Assembly: GCA_039812645.1 (NCBI GenBank)
Contig: JBDIAV010000002.1
Coordinates: 1-64,000, forward strand
Reading direction: 5' to 3'
Length of the DNA: 64,000 nt
Source of the DNA: Ancrocorticia sp039812645
GTDB lineage: Bacteria; Actinomycetota; Actinomycetes; Actinomycetales; Actinomycetaceae
Made by a program: the position numbers and the translations under genes. The notes beneath the pieces are model-generated. The model saw nothing but the letters and a program-made list of their open reading frames with translations. It searched no databases and had not been told where the DNA came from. Shown piece by piece: positions 8,482 through 17,596 of the stretch. The stretch's first letter is position 1; every line of letters starts with the position of its first letter.

Positions 8482-9482
8482 AACGACTCGGCCTAGCTCT
8501 CCTGTTGGCGGTCGCACTACTTGGCGGCTGCTCGTCGCAGAATGACACGCTTGATGTGACCGTCAACGGTGAGTTAGGCGCGCCCGTCACCCTATCCGTA
8601 GAGAGCGTCCCCGATGAGATGAGTGTCGAGACGCTCGTTGCGGGCGAGGGGCCGAAGATCGTTGCTGATGGCACGGTCCTCGTGCGAGCGACGTCGTTTG
8701 ATTCCCGCACGGGTGAGATCATCGAACCCACGGGCGCGATTCGTTTGACGACGGCGAATCTTGAAGGGCTTGGTGAGGTGGGTGACCTCGTTGTCGGTGC
8801 CCGTGAGGGTAGCCGATTGCTGGTTGTTCGGCCAGGACTGGTGCCGGGACAGAACGCGGCGGAACTCGTCGTCGTCGATATTCTCAGCACAGTGGCCAGT
8901 GGCACGGAGGTTCCGCTCCCTACAAAGCCTCCGGCCGGAACTCCCAAGATTGAGATCGTCGACGGTGCCCCTCACGTGGTATCCGGTGGCGGCGCGGTGT
9001 CAGATTTGGCTGTCGTGCCGTTGATTGAGGGCACCGGGGCGCAGGTGTCGGATGATGACGACGTTGTTGTCCAATACCTTGTTGGTGACGAGAAGGGGAC
9101 CGTTCTCGACAGTACCTGGAAAGATCGGGTGCCCATCGTTTTGGAGCTACCCGGCGTGATGGATGGCCTGCGCATCGGATTGACGGATCAGAAAGTCGGA
9201 TCGCGGGTTGTCGTGTTGATTCCTAGCGCGCAGGCGTCGGGCACGGGTGATCGATTCGCCGTCGTCGATATTCTGGGAATTTATGACAGTATCGATGCCG
9301 ACGAAAAGTCGAAGGAAACTCCGGGCGGTACCAAGAGTCCGAAGGTGACGAGTACTCCGAGTAATACGAAGAGTCCGAGCGCAACGACGACGCCGAGCAG
9401 TACTAGCTCGAAAAATTCCGCGACTCCGAGCACGACAGTGTCTTCGACGCCAAGAGCCACTACGACTCCAAGTTCTAGGTGA
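8478..9482 (+). CDS. FKBP-type peptidyl-prolyl isomerase lipoprotein
   Basis: A 334-residue predicted lipoprotein (lipobox LGGC). It contains two FKBP-like regions, roughly residues 50-135 and 150-265. The second has the fuller pattern: DDDVVVQYLV, TVLDSTW, GLRIGLTDQKVGSRVVVLIP and FAVVDIL. The last ~60 residues are a low-complexity Ser/Thr/Pro tail. It should act as an extracytoplasmic folding catalyst. GTG 8478 overlaps the pafA stop. FKBP genes follow pafA in several Actinobacteria, so this position is conserved although the link to pupylation is unclear. Confidence 0.85.
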   Translation: MKRLGLALLLAVALLGGCSSQNDTLDVTVNGELGAPVTLSVESVPDEMSVETLVAGEGPKIVADGTVLVRATSFDSRTGEIIEPTGAIRLTTANLEGLGEVGDLVVGAREGSRLLVVRPGLVPGQNAAELVVVDILSTVASGTEVPLPTKPPAGTPKIEIVDGAPHVVSGGGAVSDLAVVPLIEGTGAQVSDDDDVVVQYLVGDEKGTVLDSTWKDRVPIVLELPGVMDGLRIGLTDQKVGSRVVVLIPSAQASGTGDRFAVVDILGIYDSIDADEKSKETPGGTKSPKVTSTPSNTKSPSATTTPSSTSSKNSATPSTTVSSTPRATTTPSSR

Positions 9483-9583
9483 CCGAAGTTATTTGTCGCT
9501 GGATAACGCCTATCTTGACCGCGTCTCGTAGCTGAAGTGGCAACATCTTTCCGTCCACGAGCTGACGTTTTTCTCTAGGCGGC

Positions 9584-10171
9584 CTACGTCGGCAAAGTAT
9601 CTAGTTGCTCCACCACGTAAGTAGCGAGTGCGCGCGAATCTCGTTCCTCCAGCAACACCTTTTCCTGTGCTGCCCACAGCTCCCACCAGGATGAAGGGTC
9701 CCCCTCGCGCGCTGTCACCCGCGCCCGGCGCACGTCCTCCGCGGTCTCGACCCATACCGAGACATCCACGTACGGCGCCAGCGCGGCGCTAGAGGATCCA
9801 CATCCCACAACCAACAACACGTCCGCGGGGCCAATCGTTGTTGTCTCGCCCCACACGCCTCGATGCCAGTCCCACGCCTGCGTCCGCGCATACCCAGAAT
9901 GTCGGAATGGGGAAGCGATCTCGGAGGCGACTCGATGGACGCCCTCGACCAATCCTTCCCATCCCTCAATGAAGCACTCCACCTCGACAGAGACAACCCT
10001 GAGCCCCGGGCAGTCCGCAACAACCTGCGTCTCAATCTCCCGCGCAAGCGTGGTCTTGCCCGCACCCGAGCGGCCATCAACGGACACAATCATTGGAAAT
10101 GAGCCGGATACGAGCGCCGCGACGACTCTGGAAACAGCATCTTCTCTGGACGGAAACATGAACCCCAGCAT
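9584..10171 (-). CDS. P-loop kinase-like ATP-binding protein (uridine kinase-type fold)
   Basis: A 195-residue cytosolic protein with Walker A DGRSGAGKTTLA near residue 31 and a later DVLLVVGCGS strand. The arrangement resembles uridine kinase/AAA-like small P-loop kinases, but no substrate-specific motif is recognisable. It lies alone on the minus strand between the pupylation operon and hisF, with short gaps on both sides. A second ATG at 10159 could be the start. The substrate is unknown. Confidence 0.75.
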   Translation of the reverse strand: MLGFMFPSREDAVSRVVAALVSGSFPMIVSVDGRSGAGKTTLAREIETQVVADCPGLRVVSVEVECFIEGWEGLVEGVHRVASEIASPFRHSGYARTQAWDWHRGVWGETTTIGPADVLLVVGCGSSSAALAPYVDVSVWVETAEDVRRARVTAREGDPSSWWELWAAQEKVLLEERDSRALATYVVEQLDTLPT

Positions 10172-10251
10172 ATCCGGGGTAATCTGGTCGGGAGATTTCG
10201 TGGCGCGACTACGGTCGGCGTGATCTCAACTAGCACAGTGAGAGGAGCACG

Positions 10252-11022
10252 ATGGCAGTCGCCGTTCGCGTTATCCCCTGTTTGGACGTCTCGGCGGGAC
10301 GAGTCGTTAAAGGGGTCAATTTCCGGAACCTGCGAGATGCGGGTGATCCAGTTGAGTTGGCACGCGTCTACGATCGTGACCGGGCAGATGAGCTGACGTT
10401 CCTTGATGTCTCGGCAACCAAGGAAGGCCGCGGCACCATGCTGGACGTGGTGCGCCAGACTGCCGAGCAGGTCTTCGTACCCCTCACCGTGGGTGGCGGA
10501 ATTCGCACCGTCGAGGATGTGCGCGTGCTGCTGGAAGCAGGCGCGGACAAGATTGAGATCAATAGCGCCGCCGTGGCTCGCCCGGAACTCATCACCGAGA
10601 TTGCGAACCAGTTCGGCAACCAGGTTGTTGTGCTCTCGCTCGACGCGCGCCGTGTCACGGGCGATACTGTCACGCCGTCCGGCTACGAGGTGACCACCCA
10701 CGCGGGTAAGCGTGGCACCGGCATTGATGCCCTCGAATGGGCTCGCCGTGGCGAGGACCTGGGCGCGGGGGAGATCCTGCTCAATTCTATGGATGCCGAC
10801 GGCACCGAATCCGGCTTCGACCTGGAAATGACCGCCGCGATCCGCGAGGTCTCGCACCTGCCACTCATCGCCTCGGGCGGAGCGGGCAAGGTGGAGGATT
10901 TCTCCGCCGCCGTGCGTGCCGGAGCCGACGCGGTTCTCGCCGCTTCAGTTTTCCATTTTGGTACATTAACAATTCAGCAGGTCAAGGACCACCTGCGTTC
11001 GGAGGGATTCGAAGTTCGATGA
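10252..11022 (+). CDS. hisF: Imidazole glycerol phosphate synthase cyclase subunit HisF
   Basis: A 256-residue (beta/alpha)8 enzyme that uses ammonia from HisH to close the imidazole ring in histidine synthesis. The N-terminal signature RVIPCLDVSAGRVVKGVNF holds the catalytic aspartate. GGGIRT and SGGAGK are the phosphate-binding loops. GAGAGGAG precedes ATG 10252. The stop overlaps hisI (ATGA). HisH and HisA are not in the window. Confidence 0.97.
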   Translation: MAVAVRVIPCLDVSAGRVVKGVNFRNLRDAGDPVELARVYDRDRADELTFLDVSATKEGRGTMLDVVRQTAEQVFVPLTVGGGIRTVEDVRVLLEAGADKIEINSAAVARPELITEIANQFGNQVVVLSLDARRVTGDTVTPSGYEVTTHAGKRGTGIDALEWARRGEDLGAGEILLNSMDADGTESGFDLEMTAAIREVSHLPLIASGGAGKVEDFSAAVRAGADAVLAASVFHFGTLTIQQVKDHLRSEGFEVR

Positions 11023-11423
11023 AGGATGAACTCCCAGTAGGTCTGCGCGAGCGCCTCAAGTTCGATTCCGCAGGTCTCATTGCCGCAGTCATTCAAGACG
11101 CCAAGAATGGCGATGTCCTCATGGTTGGTTACATGAACGACGTCGCCCTCGCGCGCACCTTGAGCAGCGGCCGGGTCTGGTTCTGGTCCCGTTCGCGTCA
11201 GGAGTACTGGCGTAAGGGAGATACTTCGGGACACGTCCAGCTCGTACGGCGCGTCCAGCTCGATTGCGACGGCGATTGCGTGCTGGTCCGTGCCGAACAG
11301 GTGGGCGCCGCCTGCCACACTGGAACGCGCACCTGCTTTGATGCGGGTGGAGATCTTGTCGCGGTGAATGACCTCATCGCGGAAGACACTACGACGAACA
11401 TCGACACAGGGGAGGACGCATGA
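11019..11423 (+). CDS. hisI: Phosphoribosyl-AMP cyclohydrolase HisI
   Basis: A 134-residue enzyme for the third step of histidine synthesis, opening the adenine ring of phosphoribosyl-AMP. The zinc and metal ligands are in QLDCDGDCVLV and ACHTGTRTCF. WFWSRSRQEYWRKG is the family signature. It is a stand-alone cyclohydrolase without a fused HisE domain. It overlaps both hisF upstream and trpE downstream by 4 bp, so his and trp genes are probably co-transcribed. Confidence 0.97.
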   Translation: MKDELPVGLRERLKFDSAGLIAAVIQDAKNGDVLMVGYMNDVALARTLSSGRVWFWSRSRQEYWRKGDTSGHVQLVRRVQLDCDGDCVLVRAEQVGAACHTGTRTCFDAGGDLVAVNDLIAEDTTTNIDTGEDA

Positions 11424-13054
11424 GCGCACACGACGGACCAGCACATCTGGCTTGGGGCGCCGTCTGGCCCTCCCTCGAAGAATTTACCGAGCTGGCACAG
11501 TCCCGGCGCGTCATTCCGGTGGTGGAGAAGCTCCTCATCGACGACGCCGCCCCCACCGGCATTTTTCGTCGCCTCGCGGAGGGTACGGGAACGTTTATTC
11601 TCGAGTCTGCCGAGCATGATGGCTCGTGGAATCGTTGGTCATTTGTGGGCGTCCGCTCGCAGGCCCAGTTGATTGCGCGCGAGGGTACGGCTCGCTGGGA
11701 GGGAGAGGTCCCGCTCGGTTTGGAGGTTGAAGGGCCGACGACACAGCTTCTCGCCTCGGCCCTGGACGCCCTCACGACGAAGGCCTTCCCCGGCTTACCA
11801 CCGTTGACCGGCGGTCTTGTGGGTGCACTTGGTTGGGACACTCTTTTTGATTGGGAGCCGAAGCTTACCCGCAAGGCACAGCGCGAACTCGACATTCCGG
11901 ATGCTGTCATGTGTCTGACGACTGACATGGTCGCGGTGGATCATCAGGACGGGACCGTCTGGCTTATCTCTAATGCGGTGAACTCCAACAACACCGCCGA
12001 CGGTGTGGAGGGCGCATATTCGCGTGCCCGCGCTCGACTTGCTGAGATGGAAGCTGCCCTGCAGCGCCCAGAGCCGTTGCACGCGGTGAAGCGAGTTGCT
12101 GATGTTGAGACCGAAGTACAGCCTGAGCTACGGACCAGCCAAGCTGACTTCGAGGAAGCGGTGTGTTTGGGTAAAGAAGCAATCCGTGATGGCGAGGTGT
12201 TCCAGGTGGTGCTGAGCCAGCGTGCGGACATCGACTGCCCGGCGGATCCGCTTGATGTGTACCGCGTCCTGCGTACCATCAATCCCAGTCCCTATATGTA
12301 CTGCCTGCGGTTGGCGGACGGAACGGAGGAGGGCTTCGCCGTCGTCGGCTCATCTCCCGAAACGTTGATGCGCCTCGACGAGGGGCGAGTAACGACGTTC
12401 CCCATCGCCGGTTCGCGCCCACGTGGGCGGACGTTGACGGAGGATCGCGAGTTTGCCGAAGAGCTTCTCGCCGATCCCAAGGAGCTGTCCGAACATGTCA
12501 TGCTTGTGGACTTGGCCCGTAACGACCTCGCCAAGGTGTGTGTACCAGGCACCGTCGAGGTAATTGAGCTGATGGAAATCAAGCGGTACAGCCACATTAT
12601 GCATATCTCATCGACGGTCTCGGGTGAGTTGGCGGAAGGCGTGCGCGCGGTGGATTGCCTTGCCGCAACCTTCCCGGCTGGCACCCTCTCGGGTGCGCCG
12701 AAGCCGCGCGCCATCGAAATTATCGACGCATTGGAACCCGCGCGCCGTGGCATTTACGGCGGCGTCATTGGATACTTCGACTTCAACGGCAATGCTGATC
12801 TGGCAATTGCCATCCGCACCGCGGTTATTTCCCACGGTCGCGCCTCGGTCCAAGCCGGTGCTGGAATCGTGGCGGACTCAGTGCCAGAAACGGAGTTCAT
12901 TGAGTCCAAGAATAAGGCGGCTGCCGCCGTGCGGGCCATTCAGATTGCCGGAACTCTGGCACAGGTTGACGCGCGTAAGGCTCGTGATGGACAGGATTCA
13001 CCTGTTGCGGGCGTCACGGGATATGGTGTGTCCGAAGGGACGGAGGAAGCATGA
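11420..13054 (+). CDS. trpE: Anthranilate synthase component I TrpE
   Basis: A 544-residue enzyme converting chorismate to anthranilate, normally with a TrpG glutamine amidotransferase. The N-terminal ILESAE stretch is at the position of the tryptophan feedback site. The C-terminal chorismate-binding domain has PSPYMY, SSPE, AGTLSGAPKPRA and RRGIYGGVIGY. No trpG is adjacent, so the amidotransferase must be encoded elsewhere, or free ammonia is used. Coupled by overlap to hisI and trpC. Confidence 0.97.
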   Translation: MSAHDGPAHLAWGAVWPSLEEFTELAQSRRVIPVVEKLLIDDAAPTGIFRRLAEGTGTFILESAEHDGSWNRWSFVGVRSQAQLIAREGTARWEGEVPLGLEVEGPTTQLLASALDALTTKAFPGLPPLTGGLVGALGWDTLFDWEPKLTRKAQRELDIPDAVMCLTTDMVAVDHQDGTVWLISNAVNSNNTADGVEGAYSRARARLAEMEAALQRPEPLHAVKRVADVETEVQPELRTSQADFEEAVCLGKEAIRDGEVFQVVLSQRADIDCPADPLDVYRVLRTINPSPYMYCLRLADGTEEGFAVVGSSPETLMRLDEGRVTTFPIAGSRPRGRTLTEDREFAEELLADPKELSEHVMLVDLARNDLAKVCVPGTVEVIELMEIKRYSHIMHISSTVSGELAEGVRAVDCLAATFPAGTLSGAPKPRAIEIIDALEPARRGIYGGVIGYFDFNGNADLAIAIRTAVISHGRASVQAGAGIVADSVPETEFIESKNKAAAAVRAIQIAGTLAQVDARKARDGQDSPVAGVTGYGVSEGTEEA

Positions 13055-13872
13055 CAACGGTGTTAGACAGCATCATTGCTGGTGTTCGTGAGGATCTGGC
13101 TCGGCGTGAAGCCAAGGTGAGCCTCGATCAGCTCAAGGAGCGCGCCTCCCGGATTCCCGGTGCGCTTAATGCGGAGGCAGCACTGCGTGGGGGAGACCAT
13201 CGCAGTGTCACTATCATTGCCGAGTGCAAGCGTCGGAGCCCATCAAAGGGTGCCTTGGCCGCCATCGCGGATCCTGCCGCACTCGCCGAAGCCTACGAGG
13301 CCGGTGGAGCTGCCGCTATTTCGGTGCTCACAGAGGAGCGGCGCTTTGATGGCACGCTCGCCGATCTGGACGCCGTGCGTGCCCGCGTGGATATCCCCGT
13401 GCTGCGCAAGGATTTCATCGTTACCCCCTACCAAATTTGGGAGGCGCGTGCGCACGGAGCGGACATGGTTCTGCTTATCGTTGCGGCGCTGGAGCAGACG
13501 GTGCTGACGTCCTACATTGAGCGTATTCACTCGCTCGGCATGACCGCGCTGGTAGAGACCCACGATCGCGAGGAGGCCCGCCGCGCTATCGATGCCGGGG
13601 CTCGCGTCATCGGTGTCAATGCCCGTAACCTCAAGACTCTGGACGTGGATCGTTCGGTCTTCGACGAAGTTGTGGACATCCTGCCCCATCACATCATCCG
13701 CGTGGCGGAGTCGGGTGTGCGAGGGCCGCAGGACGTTGTCAACTACGCCCGATCCGGTGCCGACACCGTCCTCGTGGGCGAGGCCCTCGTAACAAGCGGC
13801 GATCCGCGCGCAGCAATTCGGGACATGGTGGCCGTGGGCCAGCATCCGTCCCTCGATGCGATGGAGAGATAA
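13051..13872 (+). CDS. trpC: Indole-3-glycerol phosphate synthase TrpC
   Basis: A 273-residue TIM-barrel enzyme forming indole-3-glycerol phosphate. IAECKRRSPSKG holds the catalytic lysine and substrate contacts; LRKDFI, IGVNARNL and ESGVRG are further family motifs. There is no fused TrpF domain. In Actinobacteria the PriA enzyme supplies the TrpF step, consistent with trpF being absent here. Confidence 0.97.
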   Translation: MTTVLDSIIAGVREDLARREAKVSLDQLKERASRIPGALNAEAALRGGDHRSVTIIAECKRRSPSKGALAAIADPAALAEAYEAGGAAAISVLTEERRFDGTLADLDAVRARVDIPVLRKDFIVTPYQIWEARAHGADMVLLIVAALEQTVLTSYIERIHSLGMTALVETHDREEARRAIDAGARVIGVNARNLKTLDVDRSVFDEVVDILPHHIIRVAESGVRGPQDVVNYARSGADTVLVGEALVTSGDPRAAIRDMVAVGQHPSLDAMER

Positions 13873-13874
13873 TC

Positions 13875-15101
13875 GTGACTGAAACACTCGGGACCGTTCC
13901 CGGTCCGTACTTCGGAGAATTTGGTGGGCGTTTCCTTCCCGAAGCGCTCATGGCGGCGCTGGACGATCTCACTGAAGCATGGCAGCGTCTCAAGGTGGAT
14001 CCGGAGTTTCGTAGCGAGCTTGACCATTTGCATCGCACCTACTCGGGCCGTCCGTCGATTATCACTGAGGTTCCCAAGTTCTCCAAGCATGCCGGGGATG
14101 CCCGCATCATTCTCAAGCGAGAGGACCTCAATCACACCGGCTCGCACAAGATTAATAACGTGCTAGGCCAGGCACTTCTCACGAAGGCTGTGGGCAAGAC
14201 TCGCGTCATTGCGGAGACCGGCGCGGGCCAGCACGGCGTCGCGACAGCGACGGCGGCGGCGCTCCTCGGGCTGGAGTGTGTCATTTATATGGGTGCCGAG
14301 GACGTGCGGCGCCAGGCGCTCAATGTTGCCCGCATGGAACTTCTCGGAACTAAAGTCATCTCGGTAACGGCGGGTTCGGCCACCCTCAAGGATGCCATCA
14401 ACGAGGCGTTCCGCGACTGGGTAACGAATGTCGATTCCACCAACTACATCTTTGGCACCGCCGCGGGCCCGCATCCTTTCCCGGAGCTGGTACGCGATCT
14501 GCAGAAGATCATTGGAGAGGAAGCCCGTGCCCAGGTTCTTGAGCTGACCGGACGTCTTCCGGACATCGTCTGCGCTTGCATTGGTGGCGGCTCGAACGCC
14601 ATTGGTATGTTTAACGCCTTCCTTGATGACCCGATGGTTCGCCTCTACGGTTTTGAGGCCGGTGGCGAAGGCCTAGATTCGGGGCGCACCGCTGCTTCGA
14701 TCAACGCCGGAACCATTGGCGTGTTCCAGGGGTCGAAGTCTTTCCTCATGCAGGACGCCGACGGCCAGACGATCGCTTCTCACTCGATCTCCGCCGGTCT
14801 CGATTACCCCGGCGTGGGTCCTGAGCACGCGTGGCTATCAACGATTGGGCGCGCTGAGTACCGCCCCATTAACGACGACGAAGCGATGGAAGCGTTCCGT
14901 CTGCTGTGCCGCGAAGAGGGCATTATTCCGGCCATTGAGTCCTCGCACGCTTTGGCTGGAGCGCTCAAGCTGGGCCTCGAGGCCCAGAAAGCGGGAGAAC
15001 CTGCGCCGTTGATTCTCGTTAACCTCTCCGGTCGCGGGGACAAGGACGTAGAGACGGCCATGCACTTCTTCGGTATTGAAGGAAAGGGCGAGGAACTGTG
15101 A
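13875..15101 (+). CDS. trpB: Tryptophan synthase beta subunit TrpB
   Basis: A 408-residue PLP enzyme that condenses indole with serine. The PLP lysine is in HTGSHKIN (Lys92), and GGGSNA is the phosphate-binding loop. The N-terminal PYFGEFGGRFLPE is the usual beta-subunit opening. The gene starts at GTG 13875, two bases after the trpC stop. It overlaps trpA by 4 bp, as expected for the alpha2beta2 complex partners. Confidence 0.97.
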   Translation: MTETLGTVPGPYFGEFGGRFLPEALMAALDDLTEAWQRLKVDPEFRSELDHLHRTYSGRPSIITEVPKFSKHAGDARIILKREDLNHTGSHKINNVLGQALLTKAVGKTRVIAETGAGQHGVATATAAALLGLECVIYMGAEDVRRQALNVARMELLGTKVISVTAGSATLKDAINEAFRDWVTNVDSTNYIFGTAAGPHPFPELVRDLQKIIGEEARAQVLELTGRLPDIVCACIGGGSNAIGMFNAFLDDPMVRLYGFEAGGEGLDSGRTAASINAGTIGVFQGSKSFLMQDADGQTIASHSISAGLDYPGVGPEHAWLSTIGRAEYRPINDDEAMEAFRLLCREEGIIPAIESSHALAGALKLGLEAQKAGEPAPLILVNLSGRGDKDVETAMHFFGIEGKGEEL

Positions 15102-15895
15102 AGACTGGCGCAAGAATTGATGCCCGCAAGGAGCAGGGCGCGGCGGCTTTCGTGGGTTATCTGCCCGCTGGTTTCCCGGACACCGACCGTGGTATTCGCG
15201 CCGCCCAGGAGCTGGCCCGTGCCGGCGCCGATATCATCGAACTCGGCTTGCCGTACTCTGATCCGTCAATGGACGGTGGCGTGATCCAGGCCGCTGGGCA
15301 GCGTGCGCTGGCCGGTGGTTTCCGAGTGAGGGACGTCTTCCGTGGCGTTGAGGCGGTCGCGAACGAGGGCGCCGTCCCACTTATCATGACCTACTACAAC
15401 CTCATCTTTAAGTACGGCGTGGATAAGTTTGCGCGCGACTTTGCAAACGCCGGTGGGGCGGGGCTGATCACCCCGGATCTTATTCCGGAGGAGGCAGGGG
15501 AGTGGATCGCTGCCTCGGATGAGTATGGCCTTGACCGTATCTTCCTCGTGGCGCAGTCGTCGCGTGACGCGCGCCTGACCCTGACGGCGAAGTCCTCGCG
15601 TGGATTTGTCTATGCGGCATCGACCATGGGCGTAACGGGAACCCGAGATTCACTCGACTCTGGTGCTCGCACTCTGGTTGAGCGTACGCGCGCCGCTGGA
15701 GCTGACCGGGTGTGCGTGGGTATTGGAGTGTCCAATGCGGAGCAGGCACGGGAGGTCGCAGGATACGCGGATGGTGTGATCGTCGGTTCGGCGTTGGTTC
15801 GCTGCCTCTTTGAAGAGGACGAGGCCGTCGCCCTGCGTTCACTGCGTGAAACGGCCGAGGAACTTGCTGCCGGCGCCCACGGAACACATTTGTAA
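15098..15895 (+). CDS. trpA: Tryptophan synthase alpha subunit TrpA
   Basis: A 265-residue TIM-barrel subunit that cleaves indole-glycerol phosphate and channels indole to TrpB. The catalytic Glu is in DIIELGLPYSDPSMDG, and YYNLIFKYG and GVGIGVSN-type loops follow. The start GTG overlaps the trpB stop. It is the last gene of the his-trp unit; a 72-bp gap separates it from the CotH lipoprotein. Confidence 0.97.
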   Translation: MKTGARIDARKEQGAAAFVGYLPAGFPDTDRGIRAAQELARAGADIIELGLPYSDPSMDGGVIQAAGQRALAGGFRVRDVFRGVEAVANEGAVPLIMTYYNLIFKYGVDKFARDFANAGGAGLITPDLIPEEAGEWIAASDEYGLDRIFLVAQSSRDARLTLTAKSSRGFVYAASTMGVTGTRDSLDSGARTLVERTRAAGADRVCVGIGVSNAEQAREVAGYADGVIVGSALVRCLFEEDEAVALRSLRETAEELAAGAHGTHL

Positions 15896-15967
15896 ACGCA
15901 GAAAATTCTTAAGTTCTACACAGGAACGGCCACAACCACTCATAGGGAGCGCGCTCATACTCGGAGC

Positions 15968-17413
15968 ATGACTAATTCCCGTGCAAAACTAGCCGCAGCC
16001 CTCGCAGCATCCGTCATGGTGCTCGGGGGCTGCGGTCATTCTTCGCCGAGTGCTTCCAGTACGGCGAGTTCCTCCGCGACGGCCGCTCCCTCAGAGACAA
16101 GCACCGGCACAGCTGACACAGCCGCGCAACTGGATGCGACAACGGTTCACACGATTGCGGTGACAGTCGATGACTCTTCGCTGAGCGACATGATCCAAGT
16201 CTTCTTGGACACCGGAGAAAAGGAGTGGATCCACGGTTCGGTGACGATCGATGGCGAGACCTTTACGGATGTGGGACTCAAACTTAAGGGCAACTCCTCA
16301 CTGCGTGGCATCTCGGTGGATACACCGGCCCAGGACCTACCTTTCCGCATCCGGCTTGATAAATACGTCGACGACCAGCAGTTTAAGGGAATCTCCGACT
16401 TTACCGTTCGTTCCAACTCCAGTGAGACGTCAATGAACGAAGCTGTTGCACTTGATCTGCTAACAGATGCGGGACTTGCTTCGACCCAGGCAATAGCCAC
16501 GCGTTTCTCTGTCAATGGCGGTGACGAAACACTGCGGCTCACCGTGCAGAATCTTGACGACACCTGGGTGCACAACTATTTCCCCGACGCCGGTGCGGAC
16601 AGTGTTCTCTACAAGTCTGAATCAGATGGCACCTGGGACTGGAACGGGGAAGATGGCGACTACTCTTCCTCGTTCGATATCGAAGCGGGTGCGGACAACT
16701 ATGCGCCACTCATCGCGTTGCTCGATCTCATCAACAACGGTACGGAGGAGGAAATTGCTGCGCAATTGCCGGATCTCGTAGATATCGATTCTTTCGCCAC
16801 CTACTTGGCTTTCGAAGACGTCATCAATAACTTCGACAATATCGATGGGCCGGGAAACAACTCGTATTTGTTCTGGGACTCGGCAACGAACAAGTTCACC
16901 GTGGTGGCGTGGGATCACAACCTAGCCTTCGGGGGTGTGGGCGGCGGTATGCCAGGAATGGGTGGAGACGGAGCGATGCCGGAAGGCGGCAGGCCCGATT
17001 TCGGCGACGGAACGATGCCCGAAATGCCAGAAGGAGGAATACCAGAGGGTGGCAGGCCAGACTTTGGCAACGGGACCAACGTCCCCGAAGGTGAAATGCC
17101 AGAAGGCTTTGCACCGCCTGAAGGAGCTCCCGAAGGATTCAACCCCGGCGCGGGAAATATGGGTGGGCCAGGGATGAGCCGAAGCAACCCTTTGGTGACG
17201 GCATTTCAAGCGAACGCAGATTGGTCGGCTCTTTATGACGCCAAATTAGCCGAACTTCAGGCATCTTTGATCGACGGCGGCGCACTGGCCACTTCCGTCG
17301 AAAACTGGACGGCAACGCTCGAGTCCGGAGCCTCGGATTTGGTCTCGTCTGAGACGATTACCTCGGAAGGGGAGGCGATACTTGGCAGCAATACGACTGA
17401 GAGTTCCCAATAA
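15968..17413 (+). CDS. CotH kinase-family lipoprotein with Gly/Met/Pro-rich segment
   Basis: A 481-residue predicted lipoprotein (lipobox LGGC) with a Ser/Thr-rich linker. A CotH domain spans about residues 55-320: GLKLKGNSSLRG, then PFRIRLDKY, then the AWDHNLAFGG metal/active-site segment. CotH proteins are secreted atypical protein kinases. Directly after the DHN motif comes a ~80-residue low-complexity run of MPEGG, GRPDFG and similar units, then a helical C-terminus. Its placement between trpA and lgt breaks the usual trp-lgt linkage, suggesting insertion. The target is unknown. Confidence 0.85.
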   Translation: MTNSRAKLAAALAASVMVLGGCGHSSPSASSTASSSATAAPSETSTGTADTAAQLDATTVHTIAVTVDDSSLSDMIQVFLDTGEKEWIHGSVTIDGETFTDVGLKLKGNSSLRGISVDTPAQDLPFRIRLDKYVDDQQFKGISDFTVRSNSSETSMNEAVALDLLTDAGLASTQAIATRFSVNGGDETLRLTVQNLDDTWVHNYFPDAGADSVLYKSESDGTWDWNGEDGDYSSSFDIEAGADNYAPLIALLDLINNGTEEEIAAQLPDLVDIDSFATYLAFEDVINNFDNIDGPGNNSYLFWDSATNKFTVVAWDHNLAFGGVGGGMPGMGGDGAMPEGGRPDFGDGTMPEMPEGGIPEGGRPDFGNGTNVPEGEMPEGFAPPEGAPEGFNPGAGNMGGPGMSRSNPLVTAFQANADWSALYDAKLAELQASLIDGGALATSVENWTATLESGASDLVSSETITSEGEAILGSNTTESSQ

Positions 17414-17596
17414 AGAAGCTGGTAGGTACCCAGCTAAGAGGGTGCGCCACTAGGCAGGACTCCGCTGTATCCGCAGTGGTCCACACGCTATGGGCGGGAT
17501 CTCTCAGCCTTCCGAAGCGAGAATAACCACGCTACCGACACAGCTACCTCGTCAGTACACTTGGCGAGGTAGCTGTGTTATCTATCTAGGAGCACC
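17414..17596 (+). promoter_or_regulatory. lgt leader with a 14-bp perfect stem-loop
   Basis: A perfect inverted repeat (ACACAGCTACCTCG at 17538-17551 with its complement at 17565-17578, 13-nt loop) ends 9 nt before the AGGAG ribosome site of lgt. No T-tract follows, so it is not a classical terminator. A smaller hairpin (AGCTGG/CCAGCT, 17417-17435) follows the cotH stop. The stretch between them is structured-looking but matches no riboswitch class that I recognise. Confidence 0.6.

Noticed and set aside
17436..17530. Possible T-box or other known riboswitch before lgt
   Set aside because: No T-box sequence or other known aptamer core could be aligned; lgt is not a usual T-box target.
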